Of a stretch of DNA of 11,164 nucleotides, positions 1 through 6,747 are shown piece by piece (within the stretch, counting starts at the first letter, position 1; each line of letters opens with the position of its first letter). The notes beneath the pieces are model-generated. The model saw nothing but the letters and a program-made list of their open reading frames with translations. It had not been told where the DNA came from and ran no database searches. Source of the stretch: SAR324 cluster bacterium (GTDB taxonomy: Bacteria > SAR324 > JACQKK01); contig JACZVE010000060.1 in NCBI GenBank assembly GCA_022572825.1, forward strand, positions 1 through 11,164, written 5' to 3'. A program made the translations under genes and the position numbers.

Positions 1-1
1 T

Positions 2-415
2 GCCACCATCACGCGGGCGGAGTTCATCGGCGGTGAGTTCTTCTACGCGGTTCGCGTGGATGCCAGCCGCGGCTTCGAGCTGTGCCCGGCGGACGGATGT
101 GCCATGGACGACACGTTTTGCCCCGCCGGCGAGGAGCCACGCCCGCAGTTCGAGATCGTACGGGGCTTCCATCACCCCATTCTGCGCCAGTACCGCCGGT
201 TTCTGGCGGATAACGGAATCGAGGTCGCCGGCATCGAGTTCATCGCCGATGAGGCGGGCGAGATTTACACCTACGACGTCAACACCAACACCAATTACAA
301 TCCCGATGCGGAAGCGCGGGCGGGCCGCTCTGGAATGGGTCGCATCGCCGACTTCCTGGGCGCAGAACTGGCCCGTCTGGATGGCGCCGATTTCCTCCAC
401 CGATCCATCGCGTAG
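2..415 (+). CDS. ATP-grasp RimK/glutamate-ligase-like protein, C-terminal fragment
   Basis: This is the last 137 residues of a protein whose start lies before the window; the frame is open from base 2 to a TAG stop. The fragment looks like the C-terminal lobe of an ATP-grasp ligase of the RimK (alpha-L-glutamate ligase) type. The stretch AGIEFI (fragment residues 76-81, with Glu79) followed by DVNTNTNYN (92-100) is the usual acidic/Asn metal-binding end of the ATP-grasp fold. Such enzymes use ATP to form an acyl phosphate and join a carboxylate to an amine. Three cysteines lie close together (Cys28, Cys33, Cys40 of the fragment), which is unusual but unexplained. The substrate cannot be told from this piece. 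The gene is convergent with the amidase that ends at 463, only 47 bp away. Confidence 0.72.
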   Translation, partial: ATITRAEFIGGEFFYAVRVDASRGFELCPADGCAMDDTFCPAGEEPRPQFEIVRGFHHPILRQYRRFLADNGIEVAGIEFIADEAGEIYTYDVNTNTNYNPDAEARAGRSGMGRIADFLGAELARLDGADFLHRSIA

Positions 416-423
416 TATCGCCC

Positions 424-445
424 GGGCGCGCTGGCGCCCCCCTTT
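424..445. terminator. Candidate hairpin terminator between convergent genes
   Basis: GGGCGC (424-429), a 4-base loop GCTG and GCGCCC (434-439) form a perfect 6-bp stem, followed by CCCTTT. It sits in the 47-bp gap between two convergent stop codons, where a terminator is expected. The T run is only three bases, so intrinsic termination is plausible but weak. Confidence 0.35.
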
Positions 446-462
446 GGCCCGCGGTTGCAGGC

Positions 463-1869
463 CTACAAGCTGGGGCGCTTGTCGGCCCAGGGCCGGGCCT
501 GCTCGAAGGCGGCGGAAGCCTGCAGCACCGTCAGATCGGCAAAGCGCCGGCCCACGATCTGCAGGCCGACCGGCAGCCCCTCGCGGGTGAAGCCGGCGGG
601 CACGGTGGCGGCGGGGTTGCCGGTGAGGTTGAACGGGTAGGTGAAAGGCGTCCAGGCGGCCATGGCGCGCAGATCGTCCTCGCCGGGATCCGGCACCAGT
701 TGGCCCGCCTTGAAGGCCGGCACGGCCAGCGTGGGCGTCAGCAGCAGATCGAACCGGTCGAAGTATCGCCGCACGCGGTCGTAAAACTCGTGGCGCGCGA
801 TCTGCGCCTTGACCATATCCAGCGCGGTGAGCTTCTGCCCCTCCTTGACGAGCGTCACCAGGCCCGGATCCATCTTGTCCTCCCACTCCGGCAGGTAGTC
901 CGCCATGCCGCCACCGAAGCCGGCCAGATAGATCACCATGAAAGTTTCCGTCGGGTCGCCGAAACCGGGGTCGAGCCCTTCCACCTCGGCGCCCAGGTCG
1001 CCGAAGACTTTGGCTGCCTCGGCCGTCAGGCCGGCCACCTGCGGATCGACGCGGGCGTATCCCAAATCGGGGCTCCAGCCCACCTTGAGGTGTTTGATAC
1101 CGCGACCGAGCAGGCCCACGTAGTCCTCCGGCGGCGCTTCCAGGGACAGCCGGTCGGCGGGGTGCGGGCCGGCCATGACGGAAAGCATCAGCGCCGCGTC
1201 GGCAACGGTGCGGGTCATCGGTCCGGCGTGTGACAGCGTGTCGTGATTGCTGGCGGGGTAGGCGGGCACGCGGCCATAGGTGGGTTTGATGCCGTAAATG
1301 CCCGTGAAGCCGCAGGGGATCCGGATGGAGCCCCCGCCGTCGGTGCCGATCGCCAGCGGTCCCAGCCCGGCCGCCACCTGCGCCGAGGCACCGCCACTGG
1401 AGCCGCCGGGGGTCACTTCCGGGTTCCAGGGGTTGCGGGTGATGCCGGTGACGGGGCTGTCCGTGACGCCTTTCCAGCCGAATTCGGGCGAGGCGGTCTT
1501 GCCCAGCATGATGCCGCCCGCCGCTTTGAGGCGCTCGACGGAGGGCGCGTCTTCCTCCGGCACCAAGTGCTCGTAGATTTTCGAGCCGCGCATCGTGCGC
1601 ACCCCTTTGGTGACGATGAGGTCCTTGACCGAAAAGGGCACGCCATGGAGGGGGCCCAACGCTTCGCCCTTCATCACCGCCTGCTCGGCGCGGCGGGCCG
1701 CCTCGCGCGCCGATTCGGCCGTCAGGGTGCAGTAGGCGTTCAGCTTGGGGTTGACCGCTTCGATCCGCTCGAGAATCGCCTCGCTGATATCGACCGGGGA
1801 CAGGGTCTTATCGCGAACGGCGCGGGCCAACTCCGTGGCGGAGGTGAAGCAGAGATCTTCGTTATTCAT
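463..1869 (-). CDS. Amidase-signature hydrolase, copy 1
   Basis: A 468-residue amidase-signature (AS) enzyme, the family of GatA and FAAH. These hydrolyse carboxamides by a Ser-cisSer-Lys triad. All three residues are visible: Lys82 in SVKDL, cis-Ser157 in PGGSSGG (154-160) and nucleophile Ser181 in GTDGGGSIRIP (175-185). The spacing of 24 residues between the two serines equals that in FAAH. Length is normal for the family and no signal peptide is seen, so it is probably cytoplasmic. The start is supported by a GAGGAGA ribosome site at 1874-1880. It lies 146 bp downstream of a paralogous amidase on the same strand. No gatB or gatC is present, so it is more likely a stand-alone catabolic or detoxifying amidase than the tRNA amidotransferase subunit. 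The substrate is unknown. Confidence 0.9.
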   Translation of the reverse strand: MNNEDLCFTSATELARAVRDKTLSPVDISEAILERIEAVNPKLNAYCTLTAESAREAARRAEQAVMKGEALGPLHGVPFSVKDLIVTKGVRTMRGSKIYEHLVPEEDAPSVERLKAAGGIMLGKTASPEFGWKGVTDSPVTGITRNPWNPEVTPGGSSGGASAQVAAGLGPLAIGTDGGGSIRIPCGFTGIYGIKPTYGRVPAYPASNHDTLSHAGPMTRTVADAALMLSVMAGPHPADRLSLEAPPEDYVGLLGRGIKHLKVGWSPDLGYARVDPQVAGLTAEAAKVFGDLGAEVEGLDPGFGDPTETFMVIYLAGFGGGMADYLPEWEDKMDPGLVTLVKEGQKLTALDMVKAQIARHEFYDRVRRYFDRFDLLLTPTLAVPAFKAGQLVPDPGEDDLRAMAAWTPFTYPFNLTGNPAATVPAGFTREGLPVGLQIVGRRFADLTVLQASAAFEQARPWADKRPSL

Positions 1870-1873
1870 CCGG

Positions 1874-1880
1874 TCTCCTC
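1874..1880 (-). promoter_or_regulatory. Ribosome binding site of amidase copy 1
   Basis: On the minus strand the sequence reads GAGGAGA then CCGG then ATG. This strong Shine-Dalgarno match fixes the start at 1869. Confidence 0.75.
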
Positions 1881-2015
1881 AGGCCCTCTGGACCCGCCAA
1901 TGCTGCTGATGCGGACCAGCGCGGGCATAGACGCCAACTGGATAGGCAACCGCAGCCGAACGCCGATTCACACCGATCAAGCCGCATCACGAGAAAGATT
2001 GAATGTGCAACTATC

Positions 2016-3422
2016 TCACAGGACAGGCCGCTTGTCCGCCCAGGGCCGCGCCTCCTCGAAAGCGGCGGAGGCCTGCAGCACGGTGAGATCGGCGAAGCGG
2101 CGTCCGACGATCTGCAGCCCCACCGGCAATCCCTCGGCCGTGAACCCCGCCGGAACGCTGGCTGCCGGGTTGCCCGTGAAGTTGAACGGATAGGAGAAGG
2201 AGGCCCACACGATCCAGTTCCAGGGATGTTGCGGCCAATGATCGGGCTGCAGCTGAAATACCGGGAACGCCGCCACCGATAGCGACGGCGTGAGCAGCAG
2301 GTCATAGCGCTCGAAATATGCCCGCACAGCATCACAGTATGCGATTTTGAGGGCACGCATCTGCACGTATTCCACCGCGCTGTACTTCATCCCCTCGCGA
2401 ATGGAAGCGACCAGGCCCGCATCCATCCTGTCCTCCCACTGGGGCAGGTATTGCGCGAGGTTGCCGGCCTCGTGCACGTTCCAGAAAAACTCGATCAACT
2501 CGTGGCTGTCCCCAAAATGGGGATCCAGTTCCTCCACCGCGCAACCCAACTCCTCGAACGCCTTCACGGCGCCTCTGACGAGCTCGGCGACCTCCGGGTC
2601 CACGCGCAGATAACCCAGGTCCGGGCTGAATCCCACCTTGAGGCCTTTGATTCCACGCCGCAGTGCGCCCCTGTAATCGGCCGGCGGGGCTTCCAGCGAG
2701 GTGCGGTCCCACTCGTGGGGGCCCGCCATCACCGAGAGCATCAGGGCCGCGTCCTCCACCGTGCGCGTGATGGGCCCCACGTGAGAGGTGTTGTCGTTGC
2801 TGGGCAAGGGGTAGTTGGGCACACGGCCGAAGGAGGGCTTGAGGCCGTAGACGCCGCTGAAGGCCGAGGGAATGCGAATCGAGCCGGCGCCGTCAGAGCC
2901 TTGCGCCAATGGCCCCATGCCTGCTGCGACGGACACCGCCGCGCCGGCACTGGAGCCTCCGGCGGTGCGGCCGATTTTCCAGGGATTGTGCGTGGCGCCG
3001 GTGAGGGGACAGTCGCTCAAGCCCTTCCAGCCGAACTCGGGCGTGGTGGTCTTGCCGAGCATGATGCCGCCGGCCTCGCGCAGCCGCGTTACGGCCGGTG
3101 CGTCGAAATCCGGCACGCGCTCGGCGAAGATGTGGGAGCCGCTCATGGTACGCACGCCCTTGGTCATCGTCAGATCCTTGATGGACAAGGGCACGCCGTG
3201 CAACGGGCCGGGGGCAGCTCCTTTGCCCATCGCTTGTTCCGCGGCCCGCGCCGCGTCCATGGCCGCATCGGCCGTGAGGGTGCAATAGGCGTTCAGCTTC
3301 GGGTTCAGCGCTTCGATTCGCTCCAGCACCGTCTGCACGACTTCCACCGGCGAGAGGGCCTTTTCCCGGATAAGGCTCGCCAACTGCGTGGCCGAGGTAA
3401 AGCAAAGATCGTCCTTGTTCAT
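2016..3422 (-). CDS. Amidase-signature hydrolase, copy 2
   Basis: A second 468-residue amidase-signature enzyme, equal in length to and collinear with the downstream copy. The catalytic triad sits at the same residue numbers: Lys82 in SIKDL, cis-Ser157 in AGGSSAG (154-160) and nucleophile Ser181 in GSDGAGSIRIP (175-185). The first 200 and last 50 residues closely resemble copy 1. Residues of about 205 to 410 are much more diverged, with a Trp/Pro/His-rich stretch (PDHWPQHPWNW) where copy 1 has PDPGEDDLRAM. In AS enzymes this part of the chain shapes the acyl pocket and access channel, so different substrates are likely. The start has an AAGGA ribosome site at 3428-3432, five bases upstream. 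It is the first gene of a probable two-gene unit transcribed leftward, divergent from the aminotransferase. The substrate is not known. Confidence 0.9.
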   Translation of the reverse strand: MNKDDLCFTSATQLASLIREKALSPVEVVQTVLERIEALNPKLNAYCTLTADAAMDAARAAEQAMGKGAAPGPLHGVPLSIKDLTMTKGVRTMSGSHIFAERVPDFDAPAVTRLREAGGIMLGKTTTPEFGWKGLSDCPLTGATHNPWKIGRTAGGSSAGAAVSVAAGMGPLAQGSDGAGSIRIPSAFSGVYGLKPSFGRVPNYPLPSNDNTSHVGPITRTVEDAALMLSVMAGPHEWDRTSLEAPPADYRGALRRGIKGLKVGFSPDLGYLRVDPEVAELVRGAVKAFEELGCAVEELDPHFGDSHELIEFFWNVHEAGNLAQYLPQWEDRMDAGLVASIREGMKYSAVEYVQMRALKIAYCDAVRAYFERYDLLLTPSLSVAAFPVFQLQPDHWPQHPWNWIVWASFSYPFNFTGNPAASVPAGFTAEGLPVGLQIVGRRFADLTVLQASAAFEEARPWADKRPVL

Positions 3423-3507
3423 GGGAATCCTTGCGGCAGAGGGGGCTGCGCACGCAGGTCGGCGTCACCGCGTGGGGGTTTCCCGGCGGCGCGAGCAGAT
3501 TGCCCGA

Positions 3508-3526
3508 TCCTTAACACTGTTCCTTA
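3508..3526. repeat. Spaced direct repeat TCCTTA-N7-TCCTTA
   Basis: TCCTTA at 3508-3513 is repeated exactly at 3521-3526 with ACACTGT between. The middle of the element, AACACTGTT, is nearly self-complementary. The position, 86 to 104 bp upstream of the amidase start, suits an operator; that role is inference. Confidence 0.35.
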
Positions 3527-3572
3527 GTACAACAGCGCGCGAGCGCGCAAGGTGCGTGCCGGGCGGAGGGCG

Positions 3573-3595
3573 AGCGCGCCGGACTACGGCGCGCT
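3573..3595. repeat. Perfect palindrome, 9-bp arms
   Basis: AGCGCGCCG (3573-3581), loop GACTA and CGGCGCGCT (3587-3595) are exact inverted repeats. No T run follows on either strand, so a terminator is unlikely. It may be a dimeric regulator site between the divergent genes. Confidence 0.45.
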
Positions 3596-3632
3596 GCCGG
3601 AACCGGAGAACACCTTGAAGTTGCGCGGTGCA

Positions 3633-3638
3633 TATAAT
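3633..3638 (+). promoter_or_regulatory. Candidate -10 box (TATAAT) for the aminotransferase
   Basis: A perfect TATAAT in an otherwise GC-rich region, about 200 bp before the aminotransferase start. The best upstream match, TTGAAG at 3615-3620, is only 12 bp away, too close for a standard -35. A TG lies one base out of register for an extended -10. The box alone is good, the full promoter is not established. Confidence 0.33.
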
Positions 3639-3833
3639 ACAAGCAAGATTGTGTGGCTGTAGGCGCGAACTGGGCGCATCGCGACCGGATCTTGGCGCAG
3701 CGAGAATTGCGCGCCTCCGTGCAGACCCACCATTCAGTTCTTCCGCGCCGGCGCAACCCATGGCATGCGTGGCCGGACGGCCCGTGTGATGTCCGCCCCG
3801 CCCCCAGCCGGCACGGCGGAGTTCCCGCTGAAA

Positions 3834-3840
3834 GCTGAGG
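3834..3840 (+). promoter_or_regulatory. Ribosome binding site deciding the aminotransferase start
   Basis: GCTGAGG followed by TTTCC and ATG. It favours the start at 3846 over the in-frame ATG 81 bp upstream, which would add 27 Pro/Arg/Ala-rich residues not typical of the family. Confidence 0.65.
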
Positions 3841-3845
3841 TTTCC

Positions 3846-5174
3846 ATGTATCCCGACACAAATTCCGAATCCGCCCGCCTGTATCAGCGCGCCAGACAGG
3901 TACTGCCAGGGGGAAACTCGCGCACGACCGTGTTCAACGCGCCATACCCGATCTATGCCCGGTCGGGGCGGGGCTGCCTTGTTACGGACGTTGACGGCGT
4001 GGAACGGCTGGATTTCATCAACAACTACACCGCGCTGATCCATGGCCATCTGCACGCCAAGGTCCTGGAGGCCGTGCAGGAACAACTGACGCTGGGCACA
4101 TGTTTCGCCAACCCCACCGAAAGCGAGATCGCGCTGGCCGAGGAGCTTTGCCGCCGCGTACCCTCATTCGAACGGGTGCGCTTTGTCAACTCCGGCACGG
4201 AGGCCGTCATGAACGCGGTCAAGGCGGCGCGCGCGTTCACCGGCCGCCGGAAAATCGCCAAGTGCGAGGGGCTGTATCACGGCAGTTACGATCCGGTCGA
4301 GATCAGCTTGGACTCGAACCCGGATAATTGGGGCAAGGACGACCCGACTCCCATTCCCTACTCCGCCGGTACCCCGCAGGGGGTCATCGACGATGTCGTC
4401 GTCATATCCTACAACGACGTTGCGGGCGCGGAGCGGATCCTGCAATCGCACGCGGGCCAACTGGCCGCGGTAATCATCGATCCCATGCCCAATCGTTGCG
4501 GGCTGATTGCGGCATCCACGGAATTCCTCGCCATGCTGCGCAGCTTCACCGAGCGCAACGGGGCGATGCTGATCTTCGACGAGGTGATCACCTTCCGACT
4601 GGGATACGCGGGCTACCAGGGGGAAGTGGGCATCCAGCCGGATCTGACCACGATGGGCAAGATCATCGGGGGCGGCTTTCCGGTCGGCGCCCTTGCCGGG
4701 CGGGCGGAGGTCATGTCCGTGTTCGATCCCAGCGAAGGCAAACCCTCCCTGCCGCACGGAGGCACCTTCAACGCCAATCCGGTCACAATGGCGGCCGGCT
4801 TGGCCTCCATGCGGCTGCTCACCCGCGAGGCCTTCGCACGATTGAACGCGCTGGGCGACTATGCGCGCGAGGAATGCCGGCGTGCCTTCCGGGTCGCCGA
4901 GATGCCGGGCCAGGTCACCGGGGCCGGCTCCCTGTTGATGCTGCACCTGACGGACAAGCCCCTGCGCTCCTACCGGGATGCGTGGCGCAACGGCCAGGAA
5001 CAGGCGCGGTTCGCGCGGCTGCACAGGAACCTGCTCAACAACGGCGTGGTCATCTCGTCCAGCGGGCTGGGAGCCATCACGACGCCCATGGGTGAACGGG
5101 AGATAGACGAGTTCGCCTCCGCCCTGCTTACCAGCTTGAAGGAATTGCGGCGGGAGGAGCTGGCCTCTGCCTGA
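3846..5174 (+). CDS. Class-III PLP aminotransferase, glutamate-1-semialdehyde aminomutase-like
   Basis: A 442-residue fold-type I PLP enzyme of aminotransferase class III. The Schiff-base lysine is Lys272 in TTMGKIIGGGFPVGALAGR (268-286). Asp245 in FDEVITFR binds the pyridine nitrogen. SGTEA (116-120) is the phosphate-binding loop, and GGTFNANP (305-312) is the family's other conserved block. These motifs are closest to HemL-type aminomutases. However, the region after YHG (144-146, YHGSYDPVEIS) differs from true HemL, and the protein is longer than the usual 427 or so residues, so it is probably a relative with another amino substrate. I chose ATG 3846 because GAGG at 3837-3840 precedes it by five bases; the earlier in-frame ATG at 3765 has no ribosome site. 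It is divergent from the amidases and convergent with the atp operon. The exact reaction is unknown. Confidence 0.88.
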   Translation: MYPDTNSESARLYQRARQVLPGGNSRTTVFNAPYPIYARSGRGCLVTDVDGVERLDFINNYTALIHGHLHAKVLEAVQEQLTLGTCFANPTESEIALAEELCRRVPSFERVRFVNSGTEAVMNAVKAARAFTGRRKIAKCEGLYHGSYDPVEISLDSNPDNWGKDDPTPIPYSAGTPQGVIDDVVVISYNDVAGAERILQSHAGQLAAVIIDPMPNRCGLIAASTEFLAMLRSFTERNGAMLIFDEVITFRLGYAGYQGEVGIQPDLTTMGKIIGGGFPVGALAGRAEVMSVFDPSEGKPSLPHGGTFNANPVTMAAGLASMRLLTREAFARLNALGDYAREECRRAFRVAEMPGQVTGAGSLLMLHLTDKPLRSYRDAWRNGQEQARFARLHRNLLNNGVVISSSGLGAITTPMGEREIDEFASALLTSLKELRREELASA

Positions 5175-5184
5175 GGCCGGACAG

Positions 5185-5261
5185 CGCCGCCTTGGCGGCG
5201 GATGGTACTGCAGCGCAGGCGCCCGCCTTTCACCGCAACGCGTCCCGGCGCTGAGTTGCGG
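5185..5261. terminator. Hairpins between convergent aminotransferase and atpD
   Basis: Two inverted repeats fill the gap. CGCCGCC (5185-5191) pairs with GGCGGCG (5194-5200), starting ten bases after the aminotransferase stop. CCGCAAC (5233-5239) pairs with GTTGCGG (5255-5261) across a 15-base loop. Neither is followed by a run of T, so they may slow polymerase or protect mRNA ends rather than act as classical terminators. Confidence 0.35.
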
Positions 5262-5309
5262 CGCTTTCTGACGCAAGCTGGCCGGGGGGCGCGGGCGTAA
5301 TGGGCGGAA

Positions 5310-6713
5310 TCACACGCCGAGGCGTTTGCCTTTCTCGATGGCCTCTTCGATAGTGCCCACCATGTAGAAGGCCTGCTCGGGCAGCTCGTCGTGCTTGCCC
5401 TCCAGGATCTCGGCGAAGGAGCGGATGGTCTCCTGCACGTCCACGAACACCCCCGGCGTGCCGGTGAACGCCTCGGCCACGTGAAACGGCTGCGCAAGAA
5501 AGCGCTGCATCTTGCGGGCACGTTCCACCAACAGCTTGTCCTCCTCGGACAGCTCGTCCATGCCCAGGATGGCGATGATGTCCTGCAAATCCTTGTAGCG
5601 CTGCAGCACCCGCTGCACCTCGCGGGCGATCCGGAAGTGTTCGGCTCCCAGCACGCGGGGATCGAGAATGCGCGAGGTGGAATCCAGCGGGTCCACCGCC
5701 GGATAGATGCCCAGTTCGGCGATCTGCCGCGAGAGCACCGTCGTGGCATCCAGGTGCGCAAAGGTGGTGGCCGGCGCGGGGTCGGTCAGGTCGTCCGCGG
5801 GCACGTAAATCGCCTGCACCGAGGTTATTGCGCCGTTCTTGGTGGTCGTGATGCGCTCCTGGAGCTTGCCCATCTCCGTGCCCAGCGTGGGCTGGTAGCC
5901 TACCGCGGAGGGGATGCGGCCCAGCAGCGCGGAGACTTCCGAGCCGGCCTGGGCGAAGCGGAAGATATTGTCGATGAACATCAACACGTCGGCCTTCATG
6001 TCGTCGCGGAAGTACTCGGCCACGGTCAGTCCGGTCAGACCCACGCGCGCCCGCGCGCCGGGCGGCTCGTTCATCTGCCCGTAGATCAGCGCGGTCTTGT
6101 CCAGCACGCCCGATTCCTTCATCTCCAGGTACAGGTCGTTGCCCTCGCGTGTGCGCTCGCCCACGCCGGCGAAGACGGAATATCCGCCATGCTCCTGAGC
6201 AATGTTGCGAATGAGCTCCATGATGATCACCGTCTTGCCGACCCCGGCGCCGCCGAACAGGCCAATCTTCCCGCCACGGGAGTATGGGCAGAGCAGGTCG
6301 ATCACCTTGATGCCGGTGACGAACATGGCGGTGCCCGTCTCCTGGTCCTCGAAGGGGGGTGCGGTGGCGTGGATGGGACGGTGCTCGTCACTTTCGATGG
6401 GTCCGCCGTCATCGACCGGATCGCCCGTCACGTTGAGAATGCGGCCCAGCACCGCCTTGCCCACGGGCACGGTAATGGGCCCTTCCATATCCACCGCCTC
6501 CGTGCCGCGTGACAGGCCGTCGGTGCCGGACATGGCCAAGGTGCGCACGGTATCCTCGCCCAGGTGCTGCTGCACCTCGCAGATCAGGGCCCGCGGCTTC
6601 CCGTCGGCGGTCATGTCGATCCTGACGGCGTTGAGAATCGCCGGCAGATGTCCTTGCTCGAAGGCGATGTCCACCACCGGGCCCAAAACCTGAACGACCT
6701 GTCCCTTGCTCAT
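5310..6713 (-). CDS. atpD: F1 ATP synthase subunit beta
   Basis: The 467-residue catalytic beta subunit of F1, which binds ADP and phosphate and makes ATP as gamma rotates. Visible motifs are Walker A GGAGVGKT (154-161), the catalytic-glutamate block GERTREGNDL (185-194, Glu186), Walker B ending in Asp248 (VLMFIDNIFRF), the family signature PAVDPLDSTS (338-347) and DELSEED (386-392), the lever that meets gamma. Length is normal. The start MSKGQVVQVLG is preceded by GAGGA at 6722-6726 with an 8-base spacer; an upstream in-frame ATG would add 18 residues atypical of beta. It is the last gene of the operon, 34 bp after atpG. It is followed by 135 bp with no room for the epsilon gene that normally comes next. 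Confidence 0.98.
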   Translation of the reverse strand: MSKGQVVQVLGPVVDIAFEQGHLPAILNAVRIDMTADGKPRALICEVQQHLGEDTVRTLAMSGTDGLSRGTEAVDMEGPITVPVGKAVLGRILNVTGDPVDDGGPIESDEHRPIHATAPPFEDQETGTAMFVTGIKVIDLLCPYSRGGKIGLFGGAGVGKTVIIMELIRNIAQEHGGYSVFAGVGERTREGNDLYLEMKESGVLDKTALIYGQMNEPPGARARVGLTGLTVAEYFRDDMKADVLMFIDNIFRFAQAGSEVSALLGRIPSAVGYQPTLGTEMGKLQERITTTKNGAITSVQAIYVPADDLTDPAPATTFAHLDATTVLSRQIAELGIYPAVDPLDSTSRILDPRVLGAEHFRIAREVQRVLQRYKDLQDIIAILGMDELSEEDKLLVERARKMQRFLAQPFHVAEAFTGTPGVFVDVQETIRSFAEILEGKHDELPEQAFYMVGTIEEAIEKGKRLGV

Positions 6714-6721
6714 TGAGCGCA

Positions 6722-6726
6722 TCCTC
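6722..6726 (-). promoter_or_regulatory. Ribosome binding site deciding the atpD start
   Basis: GAGGA on the minus strand, eight bases before ATG 6713. It supports the short, family-like N terminus over the longer in-frame start at 6767. Confidence 0.6.
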
Positions 6727-6747
6727 GCATCGGTTTCCGTTGCAAAT

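Larger units (their letters stand above)
3423..3845. other. Divergent intergenic control region
   Basis: This 423-bp gap separates divergent genes (amidase copy 2 leftward, aminotransferase rightward). I see no convincing gene in it; the short open frames lack ribosome sites. It contains a spaced direct repeat (3508-3526), a GC-rich inverted repeat GCGCGC-GA-GCGCGC (3535-3548), a 9-bp-stem palindrome (3573-3595) and a perfect TATAAT (3633-3638). It probably holds promoters and an operator for both directions. Confidence 0.5.

Noticed and set aside
463..3422. Either amidase as GatA of the GatCAB tRNA amidotransferase
   Set aside because: No gatB or gatC neighbour and two paralogs in tandem; the motifs are common to the whole AS family.
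3653..3838. Small GTG-started frame (61 codons) ending just before the aminotransferase
   Set aside because: No ribosome site, Arg/His/Pro-rich product without any recognisable feature; probably untranslated leader.
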